From: Pseudomonas putida
Lineage (GTDB): Bacteria; Pseudomonadota; Gammaproteobacteria; Pseudomonadales; Pseudomonadaceae
Direction of reading: 5' to 3'
Length of the DNA: 64,000 nucleotides
Assembly (NCBI RefSeq): GCF_009883635.2
Contig: NZ_CP026115.2
Location: 5,766,001 to 5,830,000 of the forward strand
In this document: one piece after another, positions 38,112 through 46,401 of the stretch
How the letters are laid out: every line of letters begins with the position of its first letter
How positions within the stretch are numbered: the stretch's first letter is position 1
Made by a program: the position numbers and the translations under genes
Notes under the pieces: model-generated
What the model was told of the DNA's origin: nothing
The model's input: the letters and a program-made list of their open reading frames with translations, nothing else
Database searches by the model: none

Positions 38112-38918
38112 GTGGCGGCTATGGAACACCCATTCATCCTGTTTCCGATTTTTCCTCCCTACAAGCATTGGTTTCCTAACAGCGCACAGGCCTTTCCTGC
38201 AAACCGGAATGTGAATGCTCGTATGGAAGCCATCGATCCGTGTGCGCAACCGTTTATGAGCGCCTGGTACTGCAATGAATACCTTACCTGGCGTGGATTT
38301 GTTCATATGGACGAACAAATTTACTCGGTTATGACACGATCGCTGGAAGTAATGCTGCTCTGGAGCTTCTCTCAAAGGATTTCACTGTTGGACTGGGATG
38401 AGCGCCATGTGGACTCATACTCGATTTTTTGCGCTCAACCACCCGAGTCCTGGACGAGCTCTGCACCACATCACAAATATGCTGAGGCACCTCATACTCC
38501 GTTTTACGATTGGCCAATTAATCAAGAGTGGCGCCCATTTAAGCGTTCAGCGTGTGCTACGGGAGACGCTGGAAAAATCGTAGCCACGTCTCATCATCGC
38601 AAAATCAACTGCGCAAGGGAGTTCTTCGATTTTTATCATTCAATGACAATGAGTGCTCGGCCGAATCCCGTCAGTAGAAGAATGCATACACCTCCAAAAT
38701 TGCCTAAAAATCATGGACTACCGACTTTCACAAACCACCAGATGGACTGGCTATTAAAATTTGCACTTGAGGATGGCCTACAGTCCGATAAGGCTCTGGA
38801 GATTGGGGTGCTGATGAGCTTCGCTCGGTGGACTGATTACCCGCGTGCCACTGTCATCGGTACAAACCAAAGTTCTAGCTCTCTTGCCCAGTTCACTCGA
38901 AGCAATAGCGGCGTGTAA
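38112..38918 (+). pseudogene. Tyrosine integrase remnant lacking the catalytic domain
   Basis: A 268-codon frame whose product looks like the N-terminal part of a phage-type tyrosine integrase. It has a core-binding pattern (SVMTRSLEVMLLWSFSQRI ... DVDSYSIFCAQPPESW) and a 'WPINQEWRPFKR' segment that I associate with the '(D)W-R-P-F' joint of one island integrase group, then 'REFFDFYHSMTMSARPNPV'. The expected Arg of the G-x-R-x-x-E box, the H-x-x-R box and the catalytic Tyr never appear: the frame ends at 38918 at about the point where the catalytic domain should begin. It overlaps the HNH fragment. It lies 240 bases from the dif-like site. Assignment by eye; function lost. Confidence 0.5.
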
Positions 38919-39165
38919 ATTTGACTTCGGTTCGGTCTACGGTGAGGTCGCCAAAGGGCTCATCCACGTTCATCACATCATTCCGCTGAGTTCGATCGGT
39001 TCCGAATATGAGCTCAACCCCATAACCGACCTCATCCCCCTGTGCCCGAATTGCCATGCGGTGGTTCATCGTGGTGCCGAGGTCATGAGCATAGAAAAAC
39101 TCAAGGAATGCCTAGCTACAGCGAGAGCAACATCGCTTGAGACAGATGACCAGCGATTGACATAA
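38845..39165 (+). pseudogene. HNH endonuclease, 5'-truncated
   Basis: Only the C-terminal domain of an HNH nuclease is left: 'ACKFDFGSVYGEVAKGLIHV', 'HHIIPLSSIG' and 'DLIPLCPNCHAVVHRG', the H-H ... N ... C-P-N-C-H-x-x-x-H catalytic and zinc pattern of McrA-like enzymes. A full protein should have 100 or more residues before this and an earlier cysteine pair. The frame here begins inside the integrase remnant (first ATG 38845), and the first 20 codons do not look like this family. So this is a fusion junction of two decayed genes near 38860-38920. Whether the short product folds is unknown. It ends with an intact C-terminus. Confidence 0.6.
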
Positions 39166-39289
39166 GAGGTAAGAACCTATCTACAGGGTACTTGCGGTGG
39201 CTTTGGTGATGATTCGTGGTTTCTAAGATAGGAGCACATGTCGGGCCGGCGCACGTCTAACCCACTGCCAAAGGAGCTATGGGAGTCCT

Positions 39290-39937
39290 ATGAAGATTCA
39301 GGGCATCATTTTCGACTGTGACGGCACCTTGGTAGACAGCGAACGCCTAGCAGCGCAGCTGTTGAGTCAGTTGTTGGGAGAGCGGGATGTTTAGATGTCA
39401 CCTGTCGAGGTACTCATCCGGTTTCGGGGTGTCCAATTCCAGTGCTTCGTAGATGGTCTGCGTGACCTCTACCCTATGCTTTCTTCCGAGGCTCTCACGG
39501 CTGGATTTCGCACGCGGAGCATCCCTCTCTTTGAAGGGGGCTTGGATCCAATGCCGGGCGCAATCGAGTTTGTAGAGGCGCTCAATATTCCTGCATGTGT
39601 GGCTTCCAATGGGCCTCGCATCAAGATCGAAACCTGTCTCAAAGCTGTTGGCCTTTATCCTGCCTTCGAGAAGGCCATCATCAGCGCATATGAGGTGCAA
39701 GCCTGGAAGCCCGACCCTAAAATTGTGCTTCATGCGGCGGAGCGTTTGGGATTAGCACCCGACAACTGCCTGGTGGTAGAAGACAGCTTGTCTGGTGTTG
39801 AGGCAGGGCTGCTCGCGGGCTGCCATGTGGCGGGCTATGGCGATACTGACTTTTCCAGGTTTGTCGGTGATGCGAATTTCTACCTTTGTCCCGACTACCG
39901 TGCGCTGACTCAGTTGTTAGGCCGAGTGATTGCCTAG
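39290..39937 (+). pseudogene. HAD-superfamily hydrolase interrupted by an in-frame TAG
   Basis: From ATG 39290 the frame gives 'MKIQGIIFDCDGTLVDSERL', the nucleophile motif of HAD phosphatases (D9, D11). After 34 codons an in-frame TAG (39392-39394) interrupts it, and the same frame then continues as 'MSPVEVLIRFRGVQFQ ... ACVASNGP ... AWKPDPKIVLHAAERLGL ... CLVVEDSLSGVEAGLLAGC', with motifs II (S), III (K) and IV (D) all intact, to the stop at 39937. Without the TAG it is a normal 215-residue beta-phosphoglucomutase/GPH-like hydrolase. The second part lacks the nucleophile and cannot act alone. Either a recent nonsense mutation, readthrough, or a base-call error. Confidence 0.8.
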
Positions 39938-39958
39938 AAAGCAGCTGGAACGTCACAG

Positions 39959-40909
39959 TCAGGCGGATACGACCCGCCGTGCATCCCTTCGCACGGCCTG
40001 AGGCGGCACACCAAATCCGCGGATAAACACCTCTCGCAGGTGTCGGCGATCCCTGAAGCCTGTCTCCCGAGCTACCACATCTAGGCTGTGCCGACTCTGC
40101 TCAATCATCAATCGGGCAGCCTCAAGGCGCAGGCTTTCCACGGCCTTGGCCGGTGATTGCCCCGTCTCGGCGGTGAATACGCGGGTGAACTGCCTGGGGC
40201 TCAAATGAACGACCTCAGCAAGCTCCTCCACGCTGAGTGCACGAGTAAGGTGCTTGCGGGCGTAATCCAGAGCCATCTGGATACGATCAGACTTCGGCGA
40301 AAGCGACAGCAACTCGGAGTGCTGTGATTGTCCACCGGAGCGGCGCTGATGCATGACCAGCTTACGCGCCACTGACCGCGCCATCTCGGTGCCCAAATCC
40401 TTCTCCACCATGGCCAGCGCCATGTCCAGGGCGGCAGTCATACCTGCAGACGTCCATATCGGCCCATCCACGATGAAAATCCGGTCTTCCTCGACTTCGA
40501 TTTTGGGGTGCAACTCGCGAAGCTTGTTCGCATAGGCCCAATGGGTCGTTGCCCTCCTGTTATCGAGAACACCTGCCTGGGCCAGCACGAAACAGCCCGT
40601 GCATAGGCCTGCCGTGCGCCGCGCACCGTCGACAAAGCTGCGCACGCTCGCCAGCACCTCTTCACTTGGCGGTGTCAGAGGCGTCAATGTCCCCGTAATC
40701 ATCCAGGTGTCGGCCAAGCCTGGCGCACCCAGGGGAAGCGTATCCATGTACATCCCGAGAGACGAACGGACGGTGCCGCCCTCAATGGAAAAGTTCTGGA
40801 TCTTGTAAGCCGTCTCGCCGGCAACAATGTTCGCGAACTCGAATACAGCCTGAGTCGCCAGTGACATGACCTGGAAACCTTCAGTGATGAGGTAGCCGAC
40901 CCGGTGCAT
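39959..40909 (-). CDS. GlxA-family transcriptional regulator (DJ-1/PfpI + AraC)
   Basis: A 316-residue regulator. Residues 1-170 are the DJ-1/PfpI-like sensor domain with the nucleophile-elbow region 'TAGLCTGCFVLAQAG'. The C-terminal 100 residues form two AraC helix-turn-helices ('LSVEELAEVVHLSPRQFTRV', then 'LDVVARETGFRDRRHLREVF' and 'GFGVPPQAVRR'). GlxA-type regulators activate nearby catabolic or redox operons in response to small molecules. The gene diverges from the SDR at 41016 with only about 105 bases between, so it probably controls the 41016-43157 cluster. A fragment of a related gene's 3' end recurs at 56020-56120. The plus-strand HAD remnant converges with it 22 bases downstream. 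Confidence 0.9.
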   Translation of the reverse strand: MHRVGYLITEGFQVMSLATQAVFEFANIVAGETAYKIQNFSIEGGTVRSSLGMYMDTLPLGAPGLADTWMITGTLTPLTPPSEEVLASVRSFVDGARRTAGLCTGCFVLAQAGVLDNRRATTHWAYANKLRELHPKIEVEEDRIFIVDGPIWTSAGMTAALDMALAMVEKDLGTEMARSVARKLVMHQRRSGGQSQHSELLSLSPKSDRIQMALDYARKHLTRALSVEELAEVVHLSPRQFTRVFTAETGQSPAKAVESLRLEAARLMIEQSRHSLDVVARETGFRDRRHLREVFIRGFGVPPQAVRRDARRVVSA

Positions 40910-41015
40910 GGTTGAGCTCCATTATGCGATGTCCTGAAAACGTAGCATATGCGTCGTTTTAGACGAAAGCACGCTCCGCCATCATGACTCCACACCCAAT
41001 CGCTGGAGCATGACC

Positions 41016-41813
41016 ATGACGCAGGAATTCAAAGGCACCGCGCTCATCACAGGCGCTTCCACCGGGATCGGTTCGATCTATGCAGAGCAGCTTGCACGTC
41101 GCGGCTACGACCTGGTGCTGGTCGCACGGAACCGTGAGCGGCTTAACGCGTTAGCTGGTCGGCTCACTACCGAGACCCAACAGGCTGTGGAGGTGTTCGC
41201 AGCTGACTTGGCTAATGCCGAGGGCCTGCGCCAGGTGGAGCGCAAGCTGCAGGAAGACGCCAGCATCACAATGCTGGTCAACAACGCAGGTGTTGGTACT
41301 CATACCAGCTTGCTGGATAGTAATGTGGAGCGCATGGCTGAGATGATCAATCTCAACGTCACCGCCCTCACCCGCCTTACTTACGCTGCCATCCCAGGGT
41401 TCGTTGCTCGCCAGCATGGCGCCGTCATCAACATTTCGTCCGTCGTGAGCCTCGCGCCAGAGATGCTCAATGGCGTTTACGGCGCCAGCAAGGCGTATGT
41501 CACCGCCTTTACCCAATCCCTGCACAAAGAACTTGCGGACAAGGGCATCAAGATCCAGGCGGTACTGCCTGGCGCCACTGCAACCGACCTCTGGGAGATC
41601 GGCGGCCTACCCCTCAAGAACCTTGATCCCGGCATTGTGATGTCGGCCCAGGATCTGGTGACTGGCGCCTTGCAGGACTTCGACAAGGACGTACTGATCT
41701 CCCTGCCGTCGCTGCATGACCTGCAGGCTTTCGAGCGTTACGAAGCCAGCCGACAAGCTCTGTTCGGCCAGCTTTCCAAGAGCCAGCTCGCCCCGCGTTA
41801 CAGCGCCAACTGA
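41016..41813 (+). CDS. Short-chain dehydrogenase/reductase
   Basis: A 265-residue cytosolic NAD(P)-dependent oxidoreductase. I start at ATG 41016 because GGAG lies seven bases before it; the in-frame ATG at 41010 is only one base from that GGAG. Motifs: nucleotide-binding TGASTGIG, 'NNAGVG', catalytic Ser in 'VINISSVVSLAP', and Y-x-x-x-K in 'YGASKAYV'. Substrate unknown. It is the first gene of a run of three (41016, 41836, 42639) with 22- and 38-base gaps, divergent from the GlxA regulator, which likely controls it. Intact and of normal length for a classical SDR. Confidence 0.88.
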   Translation: MTQEFKGTALITGASTGIGSIYAEQLARRGYDLVLVARNRERLNALAGRLTTETQQAVEVFAADLANAEGLRQVERKLQEDASITMLVNNAGVGTHTSLLDSNVERMAEMINLNVTALTRLTYAAIPGFVARQHGAVINISSVVSLAPEMLNGVYGASKAYVTAFTQSLHKELADKGIKIQAVLPGATATDLWEIGGLPLKNLDPGIVMSAQDLVTGALQDFDKDVLISLPSLHDLQAFERYEASRQALFGQLSKSQLAPRYSAN

Positions 41814-41835
41814 CTATCCGCGAAGGAAACCAATC

Positions 41836-42600
41836 ATGAAACTGACCGCCAACACCATTTTTATCACCGGTGGTACCTCAGGCATTGGCCGCGCCCTTGC
41901 CGAAGCCTTTCACCAGCGTGGCAACAAGGTGATCGTTGCAGGCCGCCGGCAGGCACTGCTGGACGAGATCGCTCATGCGAACCCTGGCATCGACACGGTA
42001 AGACTGGATATCAACGACTCCCAGCAAATTGCACAGGTGGCCCAGAAGGTTATCCAACGCCACCCTTCGCTGAATGTGATCATCAACAACGCCGGCATCA
42101 TGCCGTTCGACAACCCCGCATCCGGTGATTACGACGATGCCCAGGCTGTAAGTCTGCTGGAAACTAACTTACTCGGCCCGGTGCGTGTCAGTGCCGCCTT
42201 TGTTGAGCATCTCAAGCGCCAGCCGGATGCATACATCATCAACAACAGCTCGGTACTGGCCTACCTGCCACTGGCAGCCACCGCACTGTATTCGGCTACC
42301 AAGGCAGCCATCCACTCCTACTCCCTTTCGCAGCGCTTCACCCTGCGTGACACGAGCGTCAAGGTCTTGGAGATCGCCCCGCCCTGGGTCGATACCGATC
42401 TGATCCACAAAAGCGGTGACGACCGTGCAATGTCGCTGGATGACTTCATGCAGGAAACGCTGGCCAAGCTTGAAACCGCTACCACCGAAGTTTTGGTAGA
42501 CCGCGTCCTGCCGCTGCGTGCGAACCAAGGGGCTAACGAGCATGAACTGATCAACCTGTTCAATCAGTCCGTGGTCGAGAACCCGATCCCGGTTGCCTGA
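41836..42600 (+). CDS. Short-chain dehydrogenase, DltE-like
   Basis: A 254-residue SDR starting at ATG 41836 (MKLTANTIFITGG) with AAGGAAACC upstream; the frame is open further back only by reading through the previous gene. Motifs: TGGTSGIG, 'VIINNAGIMPFD', Ser in 'YIINNSSVLAYLP', Y-x-x-x-K in 'YSATKAAIHSY'. The 'MKLTANTIFITGGTSGIG' start and 'EIAPPWVDTDL' resemble the oxidoreductase group called DltE-like (COG3967), which in Gram-negatives has no link to teichoic acid. It follows the first SDR by 22 bases and probably belongs to the same operon. The substrate is unknown. Confidence 0.86.
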   Translation: MKLTANTIFITGGTSGIGRALAEAFHQRGNKVIVAGRRQALLDEIAHANPGIDTVRLDINDSQQIAQVAQKVIQRHPSLNVIINNAGIMPFDNPASGDYDDAQAVSLLETNLLGPVRVSAAFVEHLKRQPDAYIINNSSVLAYLPLAATALYSATKAAIHSYSLSQRFTLRDTSVKVLEIAPPWVDTDLIHKSGDDRAMSLDDFMQETLAKLETATTEVLVDRVLPLRANQGANEHELINLFNQSVVENPIPVA

Positions 42601-42638
42601 CCTGACACCGGTACGAATATTTTTCAAGGAGTCGACTC

Positions 42639-43157
42639 ATGACGCGTATCAATGCTCTCACTTTGGATCAGGCGCCTGCGGCCGCCCAAACGGCGTTGCA
42701 AGGGGTAGAAAAAGGCTTGGGCTTCATCCCGAATGCTTTCGCCACCCTCGCCCACTCGCCTGCAGCGTTGGGCGGATACCTCGCGTTGTCCCAAGCGCTG
42801 AACAAGAACAACCTCAGCCCCGCCGAGCGTGAAGTGGCGGCGCTGGCTGCATCTGAAGTGAATGGATGTGACTACTGCATCGCTGCGCACAGCTTTTTCG
42901 GGGCCAAAGCAGGACTGGATGGCGATGCGCTGCTGGCTGCACGGGCAGGCACGCTCGATGGCGTTGCTGCATTCGCCAGGGCAGTGACAATCAGTCGAGG
43001 GCAGGTCAGCGATGCTCAGTTGGTAGCGGCACGGGAAGCAGGGTTGGATGATGCGAAAATCGTGGATGTGATCGCCCAGGTTTCCCTGCTGACGCTGACC
43101 AACTACCTCAACAACGTGGCGATGACGGATATCGACTTCCCACCTGCCGGCAAGTGA
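42639..43157 (+). CDS. Carboxymuconolactone decarboxylase / AhpD-like protein
   Basis: A 172-residue protein with an excellent AAGGAG ribosome site. The central CMD domain has the redox pair in 'NGCDYCIAAH' (C-x2-C with the downstream His), the AhpD signature, preceded by 'LSPAEREVAALAASEV'. The CMD/AhpD fold either decarboxylates muconolactones or, with C-x2-C as here, acts as an alkylhydroperoxidase-like antioxidant. The cysteines favour the redox role. It is the third gene of the cluster started by two SDRs, so the operon may answer electrophile or aldehyde stress. A 145-base gap and a separate promoter precede the next gene. Confidence 0.87.
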   Translation: MTRINALTLDQAPAAAQTALQGVEKGLGFIPNAFATLAHSPAALGGYLALSQALNKNNLSPAEREVAALAASEVNGCDYCIAAHSFFGAKAGLDGDALLAARAGTLDGVAAFARAVTISRGQVSDAQLVAAREAGLDDAKIVDVIAQVSLLTLTNYLNNVAMTDIDFPPAGK

Positions 43158-43302
43158 TGGACTGTGGGGCATCTGAGTCTGGTCTCCAGTACCTCACGCT
43201 ACTTTCATTTCAAGCGAGAAAGTCTTACTGCATTTAGGCTGTTTTTCGAGTGAATCGAAGCGAATAGCCTACGCCCACTTTGAATCTCATAGAGGTAGCA
43301 CC

Positions 43303-44310
43303 ATGAAGGCTGTCGTTTACACCCAACCCGGATTACCTATTCAAGACGCGCAGTCGCTGTATGACTCAGAAATACCTGAGCCAAAACCCGGTGCCCGTGA
43401 TCTGCTCGTCGAAGTCCGGGCCATTGCCGTCAACCCGGTCGATACGAAGATTCGCGCCAGCCGCGGCGGTGATCAGCCACAAGTCTTAGGGTGGGATGCT
43501 GTTGGAGTCGTCCGCGAAATTGGCTCGGATGTGACACTGTTCCAGCCTGGTGATGAGGTGTTCTACGCTGGCGCCATTGATCGTACTGGCAGCTACAGCG
43601 AGCTTCACGTTGTGGACGAGCGCATCGTCGGGCACAAGCCTCGCAGTTTGGATAATGCTAGTGCCGTAGCCCTGCCACTCACGTCCATCACTGCCTGGGA
43701 ATTGCTGTTCGATCGTTTGGGCGTTGAAGAGAATGGTGGCGAGGGTCAAAGCCTTCTTGTAGTCGGTGCTGCAGGTGGTGTGGGTTCGATCCTAGTTCAG
43801 CTAGCCAGGAAGCTGACTCAGCTCACCGTCATCGGTACCGCTTCCAGGCCTGAGACTCAAGCGTGGGTCAAGGAGCTGGGAGCCCACCATGTCATCGACC
43901 ACACAGTCTCGATCCCTCTTCAGCTGCAGGAACTGAAGCTGAATCCGGTCGATTATGTGATCAGTTTGACGCACACCGACAGTTACCTTGCTCAGCTCGT
44001 CGAAGTGCTTCGTCCCCAAGGGAAGCTCGCACTGATCGATGATCCAGCGCAGCTGGATGTCATGCCGCTCAAGCGCAAATCGCTGTCCCTGCACTGGGAG
44101 CTCATGTTCACACGCTCGCTGTACAAGACCGAGGACATGATCAAGCAACACCACCTGCTCGATAGGGTCTCGAAGCTGGTTGAAGACGGAATTCTCAGGA
44201 CGACGATGGGGGAGCACTTCGGTACGATTTGCGCCGAAAACCTCAAGCGTGCTCATGCACTGATCGAAAGCGGAAAGGCACGGGGCAAGATTGTCCTGGA
44301 AGGCTTCTGA
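43303..44310 (+). CDS. Zinc-free MDR oxidoreductase (quinone-reductase-like)
   Basis: A 335-residue medium-chain dehydrogenase/reductase. It starts 'MKAVVYTQPGLPIQDAQSL' after AGAGGTAGC. The N-terminal GroES-like domain has 'EVRAIAVNPVDTKIRAS' and 'LGWDAVGVVREIGSDV'; the nucleotide fold has 'LLVVGAAGGVGSILVQLARK'. Structural-zinc cysteines are absent, as in the zeta-crystallin/quinone oxidoreductase and YogA-like groups. It probably reduces quinones or alpha,beta-unsaturated carbonyls with NADPH. It stands on the same strand as the SDR/CMD cluster but with its own leader, and may share GlxA control. A hairpin follows at 44328-44361. Confidence 0.88.
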   Translation: MKAVVYTQPGLPIQDAQSLYDSEIPEPKPGARDLLVEVRAIAVNPVDTKIRASRGGDQPQVLGWDAVGVVREIGSDVTLFQPGDEVFYAGAIDRTGSYSELHVVDERIVGHKPRSLDNASAVALPLTSITAWELLFDRLGVEENGGEGQSLLVVGAAGGVGSILVQLARKLTQLTVIGTASRPETQAWVKELGAHHVIDHTVSIPLQLQELKLNPVDYVISLTHTDSYLAQLVEVLRPQGKLALIDDPAQLDVMPLKRKSLSLHWELMFTRSLYKTEDMIKQHHLLDRVSKLVEDGILRTTMGEHFGTICAENLKRAHALIESGKARGKIVLEGF

Positions 44311-44327
44311 TCGCAGCTCAAGGTAAG

Positions 44328-44361
44328 CTGGCGCTCGATCGTTACAGGGCATGAGCGCCAG
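44328..44361. terminator. Hairpin after the MDR gene
   Basis: CTGGCGCTC (44328-44336) and GAGCGCCAG (44353-44361) form a perfect 9-bp stem around a 16-base loop, starting 18 bases after the stop codon at 44310. There is no clear T-run, so it may be a weak or Rho-assisted terminator or an mRNA-stabilising structure. Confidence 0.5.
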
Positions 44362-44445
44362 CATGTCTTGGTTAAACGGGTAATCATGGGTAATTGGTAG
44401 GCTAAAGCCCCGCTGCAACCCGCCAACGAAGAAGCAACCTCTCTC

Positions 44446-44772
44446 ATGAGATCCAAAGTGCTCCAGCTCGAGAAAAACCTTCACGGCCGCGACTTTGTTA
44501 TCGGAGACAAGGTTTACAGCGACGGTGCTGCTACGTCGACTGATCAGGCTGAGTGCTTGAGCGAAAATCTCTAGGAGCTCGAGGAGCGTGCTGTAGCTCT
44601 CAAGACGACGGTGAACAGCAACAAGCTCATTGAAATTCAGGTTATGGCCGAGGAGCTTGAGTCTGTTGTGAGGCTGATCACTTCAATGTGGCAGGACGTT
44701 CGTGGGGGTGTCGAGCAGCAGCGGCTGAGCAATGCCTTGCTTGCCCTCAGCCTCTCGAGTGGTTTGTCCTGA
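44446..44772 (+). pseudogene. Small hypothetical gene with an in-frame TAG
   Basis: From ATG 44446 the frame reads 'MRSKVLQLEKNLHGRDFVIG' to an in-frame TAG at 44572-44574, then continues as 'ELEERAVALKTTVNSNKLIE ... MAEELESVVRLITSMWQDVR ... LLALSLSSG' to TGA at 44770. The second part is a regular amphipathic helix pattern, so the TAG seems to split a former protein of 107 residues. I do not recognise the family; it resembles the small coiled-coil proteins of phage or plasmid origin. It lies just before copy 3 of the dispersed repeat. Confidence 0.45.
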
Positions 44773-44828
44773 CTCGGTGCGGTAAGCCGGTAAGTCGGCT
44801 CGAGCTTGCACGGTAGACGGTTCTAGCT

Positions 44829-44933
44829 TTCCCGGGCGTGCCCGTTGGGTCGGCTCTTGTGAACCAAGCCGCCCGCTTCACATGCGTCTTGGCCCTGCGG
44901 GCTACGATCCTCACGCCTGCGCGCTCCGCTTGC
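44829..44933 (-). repeat. Dispersed hairpin-rich repeat, copy 3 (inverted)
   Basis: On the minus strand this reads AAGCGGAGCGCGC-AGGCGTGA, GGATCGTAGCCCG, GGGCCAAGAC, GGCTTGGTTCACAAGAGCC and GGGCACGCCC. It matches copy 2 (3761-3865) over its length with differences concentrated in the loops, for example CACGAC versus CACAAG between the GGCT and AGCC arms. About 40 kb separates the copies. Confidence 0.55.
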
Positions 44934-45024
44934 CTGAGCGAGTGTACACACAAGCGATAGTCCGGGAAGCAAGTCGTGATGCGCTTTTGCTATCATCTGC
45001 ATCATTTCCAACGACGGGCAGAAA

Positions 45025-45768
45025 ATGGACAAGGTTGTAGCGGATTTCCTGCGGGAGAGAAAAGATGATCTACCGTCTCTTTACGATTGGACGTTTGATC
45101 ACGTTCTGGCGAGCTCTGAGTTTGATATTCCTTTCTCAGGCGAAACCTCTTTCGATCGCACCCTTGAGCTGAAAACAGGCCTTCGAGAGCTAGTCAGCTC
45201 GACCAGTTGTGAGGCTGAGCATGGACGAGTTGCTACCTATTTCATCAAGGTATGGGGTGGGATTACGCGCTTCTCAAAAGTTAGCGAGACGCTGGAGCTC
45301 TTCTCATCTTACAAGGGCTCCACAGCAGTGCCGGCGGGTTTCAAGCCCTCCTTCAAGCTCATCAGCAGTTGGTCAAAATGGGCGTCAATTGTATGCCCAG
45401 ATTGGGCATGTATCTATGATGCTCGCGTCGCGTACTCTCTGAATGCCATCAATTACCTCACAGGTGCCAAGCACCCTATTTTCCCGATGCCTGACGGTCG
45501 TAATACGCGGCTGAAGATGCTGGACATCGCCACTCTGCTGCTGGGTGAACGGCTGCTCCCAGGCGAGAGCAGTGATCCGAAAAACATGAGGAAAAAGCAT
45601 TTTGTGTCGGAGCAAGATGCTTATCCTCAGTACCTGTCCATCGTACGCAAGGTGAGCAATGATCTGTGGGGAGATGAAAAGCATATTCATGAGGTAGAGA
45701 TGCTGCTCTTCGCACTAGCTGATGGTGAGATCTACCAAGAAGTGTTCAATCGCCTCGCAAAGTCTTAG
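45025..45768 (+). CDS. Hypothetical cytosolic protein
   Basis: A 247-residue protein I do not recognise. It is helical with conserved-looking aromatic patches: 'MDKVVADFLRERKDDLPSLY', 'RVATYFIKVWGGI', 'KPSFKLISSWSKWASIVCPD', 'WACIYDARVAYSLNAINYLTG' and 'EVEMLLFALADGEIYQEVF'. Without membrane segments or metal motifs, a role cannot be given. The W..Y-D-A-R-V-A-x-x-L-N pattern recalls hypothetical proteins linked to mobile DNA, but this is only an impression. The gene is flanked by copy 3 of the repeat and an ankyrin gene, so it is probably accessory. Its coding quality (no rare composition, normal length, ATG) is good. Confidence 0.6.
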   Translation: MDKVVADFLRERKDDLPSLYDWTFDHVLASSEFDIPFSGETSFDRTLELKTGLRELVSSTSCEAEHGRVATYFIKVWGGITRFSKVSETLELFSSYKGSTAVPAGFKPSFKLISSWSKWASIVCPDWACIYDARVAYSLNAINYLTGAKHPIFPMPDGRNTRLKMLDIATLLLGERLLPGESSDPKNMRKKHFVSEQDAYPQYLSIVRKVSNDLWGDEKHIHEVEMLLFALADGEIYQEVFNRLAKS

Positions 45769-45849
45769 GGTGACTCCCCTTGCCTGCGTCTTTTTCTCTA
45801 CTCTGCAAATTCTGCATCAAGCGCACAGCCATCCACAGGTCGTAAACGC

Positions 45850-46401
45850 ATGAGCGCTCTGAATCATTTGATAAAGCAAATCTACGAGCAGGCCAAAAGT
45901 GGGAAATGGGACAGTGTCATTTCGGAATGGATGGAGGAACCCATGCTCGCCCGGCTTTGCAGCCGCTATCAGGCCCCATCGTCAGGATGGACATTCTTGC
46001 ACCAAGCCGCTTACTTCGGACACGAACCTGCGTGCAGGGAGCTCATTCGCCTAGGTGGTTCGGCTGCCAAGCTCACCGCCAATGGCAAGTCCGCAGTTGA
46101 GGTCTCTCGAGAGCATGGATTCAACGAACTCGCCGCTTTGCTGAAGGGTTCAATCCTAGATGACCGCTCCTTGTGGTCAACTCCTTCCAACCTCGACCTG
46201 CTGCCCAGCAGCAATCTCTTCCAGGAAGCGAGCGAGCGCCGGGCAAATACTTTGATGCTTATCGGCTATGCGGGAGGAGTCGTCCAGATTCCCAGCGAAG
46301 CTAGGTACTACGCAGATTCATTCGAACGCCCGCTTATTGGATGGCATGGTACGTTCGATCCTCCCTGCGGCATGGACGGTGAATCCATGCTACGAGCGTA
46401 A
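45850..46401 (+). CDS. Ankyrin-repeat protein
   Basis: A 183-residue protein. Residues 40-95 hold two ankyrin-type units: 'SGWTFLHQAAYFGHEPACRE', 'LIRLGGSAAKLTANGKSAVE' and 'VSREHGFNELAALLKG'. The C-terminal domain ('MLIGYAGGVVQIPSEARYYA', 'GWHGTFDPPCGMDGE') is a beta-rich segment seen in a small bacterial ankyrin family of unknown role. Ankyrin repeats bind protein partners. The last 30 codons overlap the 3' end of the convergent gene 46308-47330. Either both genes are real and overlap, or mobile DNA has inserted at this end and one C-terminus is altered. Confidence 0.7.
   Translation: MSALNHLIKQIYEQAKSGKWDSVISEWMEEPMLARLCSRYQAPSSGWTFLHQAAYFGHEPACRELIRLGGSAAKLTANGKSAVEVSREHGFNELAALLKGSILDDRSLWSTPSNLDLLPSSNLFQEASERRANTLMLIGYAGGVVQIPSEARYYADSFERPLIGWHGTFDPPCGMDGESMLRA

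Noticed and set aside
39392..39394. Genetic recoding of TAG, because three genes are interrupted by in-frame TAG
   Set aside because: Many intact genes here end in TAG, no suppressor tRNA is visible, and all three cases lie in decaying accessory DNA.
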